The position numbers and the translations under genes are program-made. Under the pieces are notes generated by a model, which worked only from the letters and a program-made list of their open reading frames with translations, did no database searches and had not been told where the DNA came from. Positions 33,670 to 41,925 of a stretch of 64,000 nt of DNA are shown here, piece after piece. Within the stretch, counting starts at the first letter, position 1; every line of letters begins with the position of its first letter. Source of the DNA: Pedobacter sp. MC2016-24 (lineage in GTDB: Bacteria > Bacteroidota > Bacteroidia > Sphingobacteriales > Sphingobacteriaceae); the NCBI RefSeq assembly GCF_015223055.1, contig NZ_JADFBX010000016.1, forward strand, positions 62,001 through 126,000, given 5' to 3'.

Positions 33670-34184
33670 TGTATAACGCCAAAGGTAGGTATGCCCTGAT
33701 GGCTGTTTTTGCCATCGCCGGGTTAGTATGCCTGTATTATCAACAGTATCAGCTGGCTGCAATAGCCGGCTTTTTGCTTGCATTCGTTTTGTGGAGCCAT
33801 TTTAAACACAGCTCCATATTGCTGGCCTCCAAGTATTTTAAGAATGGCGACTATGAGCGGGCGCGACGTTTATTGAGCGAGGTGCCCAATGCTGACAGAT
33901 TGGCAAGAAACAGACGCGGCTATTATGAGTTTATGCAGGGTAACATTGCCCTGAAAAGCGAAGATTATGCTGCGGCGGAAACCCATTTTCAAATCGCCAG
34001 CCGCTTTCCACTGGGTGGTAAAAACGATAAAGCTTTTGTATTGATCCACCTTGCCAATCTGGCATTGCGCCGGAAAGACAAAGCGCGGAGCAAGGCTTAT
34101 GTAGAGAAAGCCAAAGAACTGGCCGTCACTGCAAAAGCACAGGATATAATTAGTAAAATAGAAAAAGAAGTTAACAGCTTATAA
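33669..34184 (+). CDS. TPR-like membrane protein
   Basis: The 171-residue product has two hydrophobic helices near the N-terminus (about residues 8-24 and 28-45). A soluble helical region with TPR-like pairs follows (ASKYFKNGDYERARRLL, GNIALKSEDYAAAETHF, LANLALRRKDKARSKAY). I do not recognise a specific function. Start and stop coupling to the response regulator (TAATG) and the 16-bp gap before hemE place it in the heme/two-component operon. It may be a scaffold at the membrane. Confidence 0.75.
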   Translation: MYNAKGRYALMAVFAIAGLVCLYYQQYQLAAIAGFLLAFVLWSHFKHSSILLASKYFKNGDYERARRLLSEVPNADRLARNRRGYYEFMQGNIALKSEDYAAAETHFQIASRFPLGGKNDKAFVLIHLANLALRRKDKARSKAYVEKAKELAVTAKAQDIISKIEKEVNSL

Positions 34185-34200
34185 AAACAGAAAGATTTAG

Positions 34201-35223
34201 ATGAACACGTTATTTTTAGATGCCGCATTTTCGAAGCAAACAGAGCGCCCACCGGTATGGATGATGCGCCAGGCAGGTCGTTTTATGCCAGAGTACTGGG
34301 AGATTAAAAACAAATACTCCTTTTTGGAAATGTGTAAAACACCTGAAATTGCTGCAGATGTAACGATGTTACCAGTTGATTTGCTGGGTATTGATGCCGC
34401 AATTTTATTCTCTGATATTTTGGTGACCGGAGAAGCGATGGGGGGCGATTTGAGTTTTACCCAGGGTGTAGGACCTAAATTTGCGAATCCTGTACGGACA
34501 CTGAAAGATGTTGACGCATTGGAGGTTGATGTTTTAGACCGCCTGCAATATGTGGCTGATGCCATTAAAGTGATTCAGCAACGTTTAAATGGAAGCATTC
34601 CTTTGATCGGTTTTGCTGGTGCCCCTTTTACGGTGATGAGTTACCTGGTTGAGGGTGGTTCTTCTAAAGATTTTAAACTGACCAAATTGCTGATGCACAA
34701 CCAACCGGAAGTTGCACACAAATTATTGGCTAAAATTGCAAAAGTAACAGCGGATTACCTGAACTTACAAATTGCTGCTGGAGTAAATGCCGTTCAGATC
34801 TTTGACAGCTGGGCTTTGGCTTTGTCCTGGAACGATTACCAGGAATTCTCCCACCGTTACATCCAGGAGATCATTGCCAACTTAAACCGTAAAGATATTC
34901 CTGTAATTTCTTTCTGTAAAGGCAGCTCGGTTTTTGCACCGATTATGGCTGAAGCTAAGCCAGATGTGATTTCGGTAGACTGGAATGCCGATTTATTGAA
35001 TATTAAAAACAGTTTGCCTGCTGGTATTGCAGTACAAGGTAACCTGGATCCACATATTTTATATGCAGAGCAACATGTGATCAAAAAAGAAATCCTTCGC
35101 TTGTTTGAGCGCATGCGCGGACAAAATGGGTTCATCTGTAATTTGGGGCATGGTATTATGCCTGATATTCCATTTGACAATGTAAAGTACGCCATTGAGG
35201 TAATTAAGGACTTTAAGTACTAA
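34201..35223 (+). CDS. hemE: Uroporphyrinogen decarboxylase
   Basis: HemE decarboxylates uroporphyrinogen III to coproporphyrinogen III in the cytoplasm. The N-terminal signature RPPVWMMRQAGRFMPEY, the Asp in FSDILV, GFAGAPFTVMSYLVEG and the C-terminal LGHGIMPD are all present. The length of 340 residues is normal. It is followed after 8 bp by hemJ. Confidence 0.96.
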   Translation: MNTLFLDAAFSKQTERPPVWMMRQAGRFMPEYWEIKNKYSFLEMCKTPEIAADVTMLPVDLLGIDAAILFSDILVTGEAMGGDLSFTQGVGPKFANPVRTLKDVDALEVDVLDRLQYVADAIKVIQQRLNGSIPLIGFAGAPFTVMSYLVEGGSSKDFKLTKLLMHNQPEVAHKLLAKIAKVTADYLNLQIAAGVNAVQIFDSWALALSWNDYQEFSHRYIQEIIANLNRKDIPVISFCKGSSVFAPIMAEAKPDVISVDWNADLLNIKNSLPAGIAVQGNLDPHILYAEQHVIKKEILRLFERMRGQNGFICNLGHGIMPDIPFDNVKYAIEVIKDFKY

Positions 35224-35231
35224 GGCTAGAC

Positions 35232-35780
35232 ATGGAAGAATACTATTTATACATCATGTCTGTTCACATCATCTTTGTGGTGAGTTGGATGGCAGGATTG
35301 TTTTATAGTGTGCGTTTGTTCATTTACCATACCGAGGCCAAAGACAGGCCTGAGCCGGAACGAAGCATTTTACAGAAAGAATACGAAAAAATAGAAGCCA
35401 AGCTTTGGAATATCATTACTACCCCGGCCATGGTACTTACCGTACTTGCCGGGATTGGCATGGTTTGCATCCGGCCCTGGTATCTGGATATGCCCTGGTT
35501 CCAGGTCAAACTGGGCTTTGTGGCCTTGTTACTGGTTTACCATTTCATCTGTCAGAAAATCATGAAACAGCTGAAACGCGGTGAATCCAAAATCAGCTCA
35601 TTTAAGCTTCGTTTATGGAATGAGGTGGCAACTGTACTGCTGGTCGCTATTGTGTTTACTGTGGTGTTAAAAAGTGCAGTAAACTGGGTGTATGGTTTGG
35701 TTGGGCTGATTGTGTTTTCTGTGGTCATCATGATGGGGGTGAAGTGGTATAAGTATTACCGCAAAAAGAACAATTGCTAA
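35232..35780 (+). CDS. hemJ: Protoporphyrinogen IX oxidase HemJ (CopD-like)
   Basis: The 182-residue membrane protein has about four transmembrane helices and the family start YIMSVHIIFVVSWMAGLFYSVR, with a conserved His12 and a nearby FIYH. HemJ oxidises protoporphyrinogen to protoporphyrin in bacteria without HemG or HemY. Such proteins are often listed only as CopD family. Its place right after hemE supports the HemJ reading. Coproporphyrinogen oxidase and ferrochelatase genes are not in the window. Confidence 0.85.
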   Translation: MEEYYLYIMSVHIIFVVSWMAGLFYSVRLFIYHTEAKDRPEPERSILQKEYEKIEAKLWNIITTPAMVLTVLAGIGMVCIRPWYLDMPWFQVKLGFVALLLVYHFICQKIMKQLKRGESKISSFKLRLWNEVATVLLVAIVFTVVLKSAVNWVYGLVGLIVFSVVIMMGVKWYKYYRKKNNC

Positions 35781-35806
35781 AGAAATTGTATCAAAGAATT
35801 CAATGA

Positions 35807-35830
35807 TAGCTCCTGAAAAGGGGCTATTTT
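35807..35830 (+). terminator. Terminator after hemJ
   Basis: TAGCTCC (35807-35813) pairs with GGGGCTA (35820-35826), with one T-G wobble, and TTTT follows. It closes the heme cluster. Confidence 0.7.
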
Positions 35831-35857
35831 TATTTGATTATTTTTTTAACCGGCCAT

Positions 35858-35883
35858 GCAACCTTTTGTTTAAACCCATCGTC
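35858..35883 (+). promoter_or_regulatory. Candidate ECF-type promoter of the second sigma unit
   Basis: GCAACC (35858-35863) and CGTC (35880-35883) are separated by 16 bp, about 20 bp before the sigma factor start. This fits the AAC/CGTC pattern of ECF-dependent promoters, so the sigma factor probably activates its own operon. Confidence 0.5.
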
Positions 35884-35904
35884 ATCTAGTTACCAAACAC
35901 ACAA

Positions 35905-36471
35905 ATGGAATTGACGCAATATAGAATTGAGGACTTATTAGCAGGATGCAAAGCCGGTAAGCGGAAGATGCAGGAAGCGCTATACCGGCAAACAGCGGCG
36001 AAGATGCTGGCTGTTTGCATGCGTTATGCAAAAGATACGATGGAGGCAGAAGATTGTTTACAACTGGGTTATATGAAGGTTTTTCAAAAGATTGGGGAAT
36101 ATCGCGGGGATGGCAATTTTGAAGGTTGGATGAGAAAAATCATGGTCAATACAGCTATTGAATCTTATCGTAAAAATTTGCGGCAGATGAACGTATTGTC
36201 TATTGAAGATACACAGGAACCCGCTTCAACAGGCTTTGATTTGAATAGATTGGGCATACAGGATTTAATGAAACTGATACAAAAGCTGGCCGATGGCTAT
36301 CGCATTGTATTTAACATGTATGCCATTGAAGGCTATTCTCATCAGGAAATAGCTGCTGAACTGGGAATCTCGGAAGGTGCGAGCAAATCACAGTTGTCCA
36401 GGGCAAGAGCGATATTAAAAGCAGAAATTATTAAAATGGAGGGCATAAACTATGCAACATATGCAGGATAA
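35905..36471 (+). CDS. ECF RNA polymerase sigma factor
   Basis: The 188-residue protein has region 2 (about residues 25-95, with DTMEAEDCLQLGYMKVFQ) and region 4 with SHQEIAAELGISEGASKSQLSRAR. It is unlike the SusC-linked sigma factor at 7942. Here the next genes encode a one-helix protein that starts inside its coding end (20-bp overlap) and an outer-membrane beta-barrel protein. An envelope-stress type of regulation is likely. The ECF-like promoter upstream suggests positive autoregulation. Confidence 0.92.
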   Translation: MELTQYRIEDLLAGCKAGKRKMQEALYRQTAAKMLAVCMRYAKDTMEAEDCLQLGYMKVFQKIGEYRGDGNFEGWMRKIMVNTAIESYRKNLRQMNVLSIEDTQEPASTGFDLNRLGIQDLMKLIQKLADGYRIVFNMYAIEGYSHQEIAAELGISEGASKSQLSRARAILKAEIIKMEGINYATYAG

Positions 36472-37171
36472 AGCATTCGACCAATTGTTTAAAGATGCGT
36501 TGGATCATGCTGAAATACAGCCATCGGCAGATTTATGGAACAACCTGGCTAAGGATTTAAAGGAACCGGTGGTTAAACGTCAGCTTCCCATATACTGGAT
36601 GGTTGCCGCTGCAGTTGCGGTGGTACTCTTGTCTGTACTGTTGTTCGTACCTGGTCAGGAAAAAATTAAACTTCAGGGCGCCCCGATGGCTGTCCAAGAT
36701 ACCCGTGTTGCACCTGTTGTTGTGGAACAAGCCGCTTCAACTCAGGATGCAGCCATTACAAATGGAGACAACAGTACGCCACTGGTCATTGCTCCACGCG
36801 TAAATGAGGTAGACATGGAAAAAGATTTTAAGGCCATGCAACCAAAAGAAGCTTTGGCTCGTCATGATCTTAAAAAGGTAGCCCTTGTCCCTGAAGTAAG
36901 GCAAGCGATGGGACCTGACCCTTATGCCGGGCAGGATGTGGTCATGGCCAAAGTGGATGCGACTGAGGTACCTGATCAAAATGTAACTGCTGAAACTGAA
37001 GAACCAGAACATAAAGGAATCCGGAACTTTGGGGACCTGGTCAATTATGTAGTGGATAAGGTAGACAAGCGGGAACAGAAGTTTTTAAAATTTAGCTCTG
37101 ATGAGGATAACTCTTCATTGATTGGTATCAACATCGGATTTATCAGATTGAATGCAAAACGACACAAATAA
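36452..37171 (+). CDS. Putative anti-sigma factor, single-pass membrane protein
   Basis: The 239-residue protein has a cytoplasmic N-terminus of about 45 residues (FDQLFKDALDHAEIQPSADLW), one transmembrane helix (about 48-66) and a periplasmic part with no recognised domain. The start overlaps the sigma factor gene by 20 bp. This topology and position are typical of anti-sigma factors, but no conserved anti-sigma domain is evident to me, so the role is inferred from context. Confidence 0.7.
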   Translation: MQHMQDKAFDQLFKDALDHAEIQPSADLWNNLAKDLKEPVVKRQLPIYWMVAAAVAVVLLSVLLFVPGQEKIKLQGAPMAVQDTRVAPVVVEQAASTQDAAITNGDNSTPLVIAPRVNEVDMEKDFKAMQPKEALARHDLKKVALVPEVRQAMGPDPYAGQDVVMAKVDATEVPDQNVTAETEEPEHKGIRNFGDLVNYVVDKVDKREQKFLKFSSDEDNSSLIGINIGFIRLNAKRHK

Positions 37172-37174
37172 ACT

Positions 37175-38002
37175 ATGAATATGAGAAGTTTACTATTTAA
37201 AGCGCTTATAGGTAGCGCACTAACATTTGCTTTGACGCCTGCAATCGCTCAGGTAACTACTACATTGGATACCACCACTGCTGTAGTGAAGAAAAGAAAG
37301 GTTTTTAAGGCCACACTGAATTTAGGTGGTGCTGAGCATGAAAAAAAGGATAGCGTTCGCGCTGCTGAAGGAAAACAGGGACGGTTTATTGGTGGGATTA
37401 CCATAACGCGTGTGGATTTAGGCTTCAGCAGATTGGTGGATAACAACAGCTTTACGCTATCTCCGCAAAATGATTTTCTGGATTATAAAGGCGGAAAAAC
37501 CAGTACATTCTCTTTTGACATCGTACAAATGGGATACCGTTTCAACCAGCATTTTAAAATTTATGTGGCCGGTGGTTTCGACTGGACACACATCCGTTTG
37601 CGTAAGGACATCACCATTCAACGCGATAAGCCAGAGTTGACTTATGTGGAGGATGATGTACATTTTTCTAAAAACCGTTTTTCAAGCAGCTATGTACACA
37701 TGCCTTTGAACTTTGAGTTCAGAACCAGCAAAAATGAGAATGACAAGCGTTTTTACTTTGTAGTTGGTCCTGAAATTGGATTTCTTTTAAACGGCAAAAT
37801 CAAACAGATCAGCGAGGAGCGTGGAAAGCAGAAGTTTAAAGACGATTACCGTTTCCAGGCTTTCAGGTATGGTGGTACCTTCCGTATGGGATATGGTGGA
37901 ATTGGTTTGTTTACCAAGGTTTACTTCAATGATATGTTTGCCAGTGCACCGCAAAAAGGCCTGACCAATATGTCCTTCGGTTTAACATTTGGGCTGAATT
38001 AA
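37175..38002 (+). CDS. Outer membrane beta-barrel protein
   Basis: The 275-residue product has a Sec signal peptide (cut after TPAIAQ, about residue 26) and then alternating hydrophobic strands ending in MSFGLTFGLN, as in small porin-like barrels of Bacteroidota. It lies 3 bp after the anti-sigma-like gene and is probably a target or sensor of that sigma unit. The substrate or role is unknown. A short terminator hairpin overlaps its stop codon. Confidence 0.75.
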   Translation: MNMRSLLFKALIGSALTFALTPAIAQVTTTLDTTTAVVKKRKVFKATLNLGGAEHEKKDSVRAAEGKQGRFIGGITITRVDLGFSRLVDNNSFTLSPQNDFLDYKGGKTSTFSFDIVQMGYRFNQHFKIYVAGGFDWTHIRLRKDITIQRDKPELTYVEDDVHFSKNRFSSSYVHMPLNFEFRTSKNENDKRFYFVVGPEIGFLLNGKIKQISEERGKQKFKDDYRFQAFRYGGTFRMGYGGIGLFTKVYFNDMFASAPQKGLTNMSFGLTFGLN

Positions 38003-38012
38003 GCCCATTTTG
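37991..38012 (+). terminator. Short terminator overlapping a stop codon
   Basis: GGGCT (37991-37995) pairs with AGCCC (38002-38006) over a 6-nt loop, and ATTTTGTTTT follows. The TAA stop of the barrel gene lies within the hairpin. With a 5-bp stem it is weak. Confidence 0.45.
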
Positions 38013-38015
38013 TTT

Positions 38016-38023
38016 TATATTTG
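38016..38023 (+). promoter_or_regulatory. -7 element for a probably leaderless GTG gene
   Basis: TATATTTG is an exact TAnnTTTG match ending 5 bp before the GTG start at 38029. Transcription should begin at or next to that codon. The nearest upstream TTTG (37988-37991) lies 24 bp away, longer than usual. Confidence 0.5.
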
Positions 38024-38028
38024 CCTTT

Positions 38029-39021
38029 GTGGAAGAACCAATCATCAGCGTTAAAAACCTAACCAAACAACATCAGACAGCACAGGCCTCGGGTATTTCC
38101 GATATCAGCTTTGACATCCTTAAGGGAAACATTGTGGCCATACTTGGCGAAAGCGGAAGTGGTAAATCTACCTTGCTGAAGTCTATTTATGGTCTGCTAA
38201 AGGTAGATGAAGGAACAGTTAGTTTTTTTGGAAAACGGGTGCTGGGGCCAGACGAGCAGTTGATCCCCGGCCACAAAGAGATGAAAATGGTTACCCAGGA
38301 TTTTTCATTGAACATCTACGCGAAGGTTTATGACAACATTGCGTCTATGCTTTCCAACACCAATGTGCAGTCCAAACACCAGAAAACGATGGAAATGATG
38401 CAGCACTTGCACATTGAACATTTGAAGGACAAAAAGATCACCCAACTGAGTGGGGGCGAACAGCAAAGGGTAGCCATTGCAAAGGCGATGGTCAGCGATA
38501 CTTCAGTTTTGTTACTTGATGAGCCTTTTAGCCAGGTGGATGCCCTGCTCAAGAACCAATTGCGGGCAGACATTAAACGGGTCGCCGCAGAAACCGGTGT
38601 GACCGTGGTTATGGTATCACATGACCCTGCAGATGGCTTGTTCCTTGCAGATGAACTGCTGATTTTAAAAGATGGTCAGCTGTTGCAGCGTGGCAGACCT
38701 GTAACTGTTTACAATAATCCTGATCATGTGTATACTGCACAACTGCTGGGAAATGCCGTGGTACTGTCTGCTGAAGATGCCTTAAAGCTGGGTGTTGAGG
38801 TGAAAACTGCACATGCCGTATTTTATCCGGAATGGGTGGAGTTGAAAAGCACCTGGAACAGCCGGCGGTTCGAAGTCAAAGATGTGTATTACAAAGGTTT
38901 TTATGAAGAACTGCTATTGGAAAGGAATGGGGTAACGATCCGGGCGATACAATTGAACCGGGGTGAGCATAAAAAGAATGACCATGTTCAAGCTGCAATT
39001 GGCCGTTTTTTAAGTCTGTAA
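38029..39021 (+). CDS. ABC transporter ATP-binding protein, orphan
   Basis: The 330-residue ATPase has Walker A GESGSGKST, the signature LSGGEQQRVAIAKAM, Walker B LLLDEPF and the H-loop VSHDPAD. A C-terminal extension of about 90 residues resembles the regulatory tails of PotA/FbpC-like importers. No permease or binding protein lies nearby, so its partner is elsewhere or absent. The GTG start fits the family opening (IISVKNLTKQ), and its -7 box is so close that the mRNA is likely leaderless. Confidence 0.86.
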   Translation: MEEPIISVKNLTKQHQTAQASGISDISFDILKGNIVAILGESGSGKSTLLKSIYGLLKVDEGTVSFFGKRVLGPDEQLIPGHKEMKMVTQDFSLNIYAKVYDNIASMLSNTNVQSKHQKTMEMMQHLHIEHLKDKKITQLSGGEQQRVAIAKAMVSDTSVLLLDEPFSQVDALLKNQLRADIKRVAAETGVTVVMVSHDPADGLFLADELLILKDGQLLQRGRPVTVYNNPDHVYTAQLLGNAVVLSAEDALKLGVEVKTAHAVFYPEWVELKSTWNSRRFEVKDVYYKGFYEELLLERNGVTIRAIQLNRGEHKKNDHVQAAIGRFLSL

Positions 39022-39128
39022 TTTCCTGAAGCTCTTATTTAAGGCTTTCATTTTTCATTTTGATGTCATAACATTTAGTGTTAAGCTTTAACCTGACTTT
39101 TTTAGTATAAAATTCAAAAGTTGAGTAT

Positions 39129-39136
39129 TAACTTTG
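39129..39136 (+). promoter_or_regulatory. -7 element upstream of the DUF5686 gene
   Basis: TAACTTTG matches TAnnTTTG exactly, 37 bp before the GTG start at 39174. No clear -33 element is seen. Confidence 0.4.
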
Positions 39137-39173
39137 CTGGGCTTAATAAGTTTTAAGCGATAAATTAAATGTT

Positions 39174-41741
39174 GTGAATCGTCACCAATTCAATAAATCA
39201 TTTTTCTCTACACTTGTAGCTCTTTTCCTATTCAGCTTGTCTGGTTTTGCGCAGCAAACCACAATCAGCGGATTGGTAAAGGATGCAGCTACAAAAGAGA
39301 CTTTGCCATATGTATCTTTCATCATCACCGGTACCCAAAAAGCGGGAAGAACCGATGCTGATGGTAAATACACAATCACGGTATCAGGCAATTACGAGAG
39401 CATCCGCTTTAGTTATGTAGGTTATAAAACCCAGGTTAAAGCAATTAAGCCAGGTATTGCCCAAACTGTAAATGTCATGATGCAACCTGAGGCTACACTG
39501 ATGAACGAAGTGGTCATCTCTGCAGGTAAGCGCCAAAAATACAGGAACAAAGAGAACCCGGCTGTAGAACTGATCCGCCAGGTGATTGCCAACAAGGCAA
39601 AAAACCGCATGGATGCCTATAATTTTGTGGAATACCAGAAATATGAAAGGATGTTGTTCTCGATGAGTAACCTGTCGGATAAATTCAAGAACAAGCGCAT
39701 GTTCCGTAATTACCAGTTCTTATTCCAGGAACAGGACTCTTCAAAAATAGGTGGAAAGACTTTATTGCCGGTATTTCAACAGGAAAAGCTGTCGGACAAT
39801 TATTTTAAAAAGAGTCCGGAGAAGCTGAAGACTGTGGTGATTGCAGACAAGCGCGTTAATTTTGATGAGCGTTTCATTGACAATCAAGGCTTAACGGCCT
39901 ATTTTGACCGGATGTACCAGGACATTGACATTTACGACAACAACGTTTCTGTGGTCAGTAACCAATTGTTAAGTCCGATTGCAGATGGCGGCCCTACCTT
40001 TTACAAATATTTCATTACCGATACCATTGTCAATCACAATCCGAAGCTGATCGAGCTTTCTTTCATGCCAAGGAACAATACCGACCTGTTGTTTGAGGGT
40101 AAGCTGTACATCACCATGGATGGGAATTATGCCGTTCAAAATGCTTATTTAACAGTCAATAAAAACATCAATCTGAACTTTGTGCGGGCTTTGGAAGCCA
40201 AGCTTGATTTTGAACAAAATCCGGACAAGCGTTACCATTTGAGCAAAAGTAACCTGCTTGTTGATTTTGGATTGTTGAAAAACGGGGGAATGGGTTTTAC
40301 CGGTGAACGTACGGTTAACTATAAGGAGTATAAAATTAACCAGGAACGACCGGATACGACTTACCGTGGTGCGGGACAGGTTTTGGTGGCTGCAGGAGCA
40401 GAAACCAAGTCGGAACAATTTTGGGCCAGCAACCGTCCCGAAACGTTGAGCAATACCAATGCTTCGGTTTACCATAACCTGGATACTTTACAGCATATCC
40501 CTTCTTTTAAACGCACAATGGACATTGTAACCTTGTTTTTTGCCGGTTATAAAGACTTTGGGCCATTTGAAATGGGCCCGGTAAATACATTTTACAGTTT
40601 TAATAGTGTAGAAGGTTTTCGCTTGCGACTTGGGGGACGTACAACACCTAGTTTGAGTAAACGTTATTATTTTGAAACTTATGGCGCTTACGGTTTTGAT
40701 GATCAGAAGTGGAAGTACTTTTTAAGTGCGACCTACTCATTGAACAACAAATCGATTTATGCCTTCCCTCAGAACTATATACGTGCAAGTTTTCAGCGCG
40801 ATACCAAAATTCCTGGTCAGGAGCTGCAGTTTGTACAGGAAGATAACTTTCTGCTTTCCTTTAAAAGAGGGGAGAACAACATGATGCTGTACAATGATTT
40901 TTACAAGATTGATTACATTCACGAGTACGAAAATCATTTTTCTTATACCATTGGCCTGCGCAAATGGAATCAGAGTCCGGGCGGATCATTGTATTTTAGT
41001 CGCGGTAACAGTTCCAGTCCTTTTGACCGGATCAATCAAATCAATACCTCGGAGGTTTCATTAGGCTTACGGTATGCCCCGCACGAGAAATTTTACCAGG
41101 GTAAAGTTTACCGCACCCCATTTGTAGACCGCTATCCAATTTTTAACCTGCGTTATACTGCCGGAATTAAGGGCGTTTTGGGTGGGGACTACAATTACCA
41201 TAACCTGATGGGGAGTATAGACAAGCGTTTCTATTTATCGCAGTTTGGTTATAGCGATGTCACCGTTGAAGGAGGCTATAATTTTGGAAAAATACCTTTT
41301 CCATTGTTGTCTATCCACAGGGCTAACCAGACTTATGCTTACCAGTTACAGTCCTATAACCTGATGAATTTTATGGAGTTTGTGAGTGATCACTATGCCA
41401 GCCTTAACATTGATCAGAATTTTAATGGTTTCTTCTTCAACAAAATTCCTTTGCTGAAACAGCTGAAGTTGCGTGAAGTGGCTTCCTTTAAAGTACTGTA
41501 TGGTGGTTTAAGGAATGAGAATAATCCTGCAGTCAACAACGAGGCCATGCAATTTGTACGCAATGCAGATGGTGTGCCGATCACGTATGCTTTAAACCGC
41601 GAACCTTACATGGAAGGTAGTGTTGGTGTGGGTAATATCTTTAAAATATTAAGGGTAGATGCAGTGAAAAGGTTCAGTTACCTGAACAATCCGAATGTGT
41701 CCAGCTGGGGAATCCGCGCCAGGGTTAAATTTGATTTTTAA
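39174..41741 (+). CDS. DUF5686 outer-membrane protein with carboxypeptidase-like domain
   Basis: The 855-residue protein has a signal peptide ending near FSLSGFAQ, an N-terminal carboxypeptidase-like regulatory beta-sandwich (about residues 28-110, ISGLVKDAATKETLPYVSF) and a long C-terminal DUF5686 region that looks like a beta-barrel and ends with WGIRARVKFDF. Such proteins are abundant in Bacteroidota and of unknown function; they resemble TonB-dependent receptors without a plug. The start is GTG. It is flanked by its own promoter and a strong downstream hairpin and is probably monocistronic. Confidence 0.87.
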   Translation: MNRHQFNKSFFSTLVALFLFSLSGFAQQTTISGLVKDAATKETLPYVSFIITGTQKAGRTDADGKYTITVSGNYESIRFSYVGYKTQVKAIKPGIAQTVNVMMQPEATLMNEVVISAGKRQKYRNKENPAVELIRQVIANKAKNRMDAYNFVEYQKYERMLFSMSNLSDKFKNKRMFRNYQFLFQEQDSSKIGGKTLLPVFQQEKLSDNYFKKSPEKLKTVVIADKRVNFDERFIDNQGLTAYFDRMYQDIDIYDNNVSVVSNQLLSPIADGGPTFYKYFITDTIVNHNPKLIELSFMPRNNTDLLFEGKLYITMDGNYAVQNAYLTVNKNINLNFVRALEAKLDFEQNPDKRYHLSKSNLLVDFGLLKNGGMGFTGERTVNYKEYKINQERPDTTYRGAGQVLVAAGAETKSEQFWASNRPETLSNTNASVYHNLDTLQHIPSFKRTMDIVTLFFAGYKDFGPFEMGPVNTFYSFNSVEGFRLRLGGRTTPSLSKRYYFETYGAYGFDDQKWKYFLSATYSLNNKSIYAFPQNYIRASFQRDTKIPGQELQFVQEDNFLLSFKRGENNMMLYNDFYKIDYIHEYENHFSYTIGLRKWNQSPGGSLYFSRGNSSSPFDRINQINTSEVSLGLRYAPHEKFYQGKVYRTPFVDRYPIFNLRYTAGIKGVLGGDYNYHNLMGSIDKRFYLSQFGYSDVTVEGGYNFGKIPFPLLSIHRANQTYAYQLQSYNLMNFMEFVSDHYASLNIDQNFNGFFFNKIPLLKQLKLREVASFKVLYGGLRNENNPAVNNEAMQFVRNADGVPITYALNREPYMEGSVGVGNIFKILRVDAVKRFSYLNNPNVSSWGIRARVKFDF

Positions 41742-41791
41742 ACCACAGCCGATTGCTCCAATCGTTTGATGTGATGTTTGAAATAAATGAC

Positions 41792-41832
41792 AATACAAAA
41801 GACTACTAATTAAGTAGTCTTTTGTATTTTTG
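41792..41832. terminator. 16-bp perfect hairpin terminator with embedded -7 box
   Basis: AATACAAAAGACTACT (41792-41807) and AGTAGTCTTTTGTATT (41813-41828) pair perfectly over 5 nt, and TTTG follows. It should end the DUF5686 transcript. TATTTTTG at 41825-41832, overlapping the right arm, matches TAnnTTTG and could start the next transcript. Confidence 0.65.
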
Positions 41833-41925
41833 TACCATTGACAATTTGCTATTCAAAACCGATTTGTTTCCTGATGCGCATATCGGTGTTTTGTAATGGT
41901 ATATTGTTCATTAATTCAGATCAAC

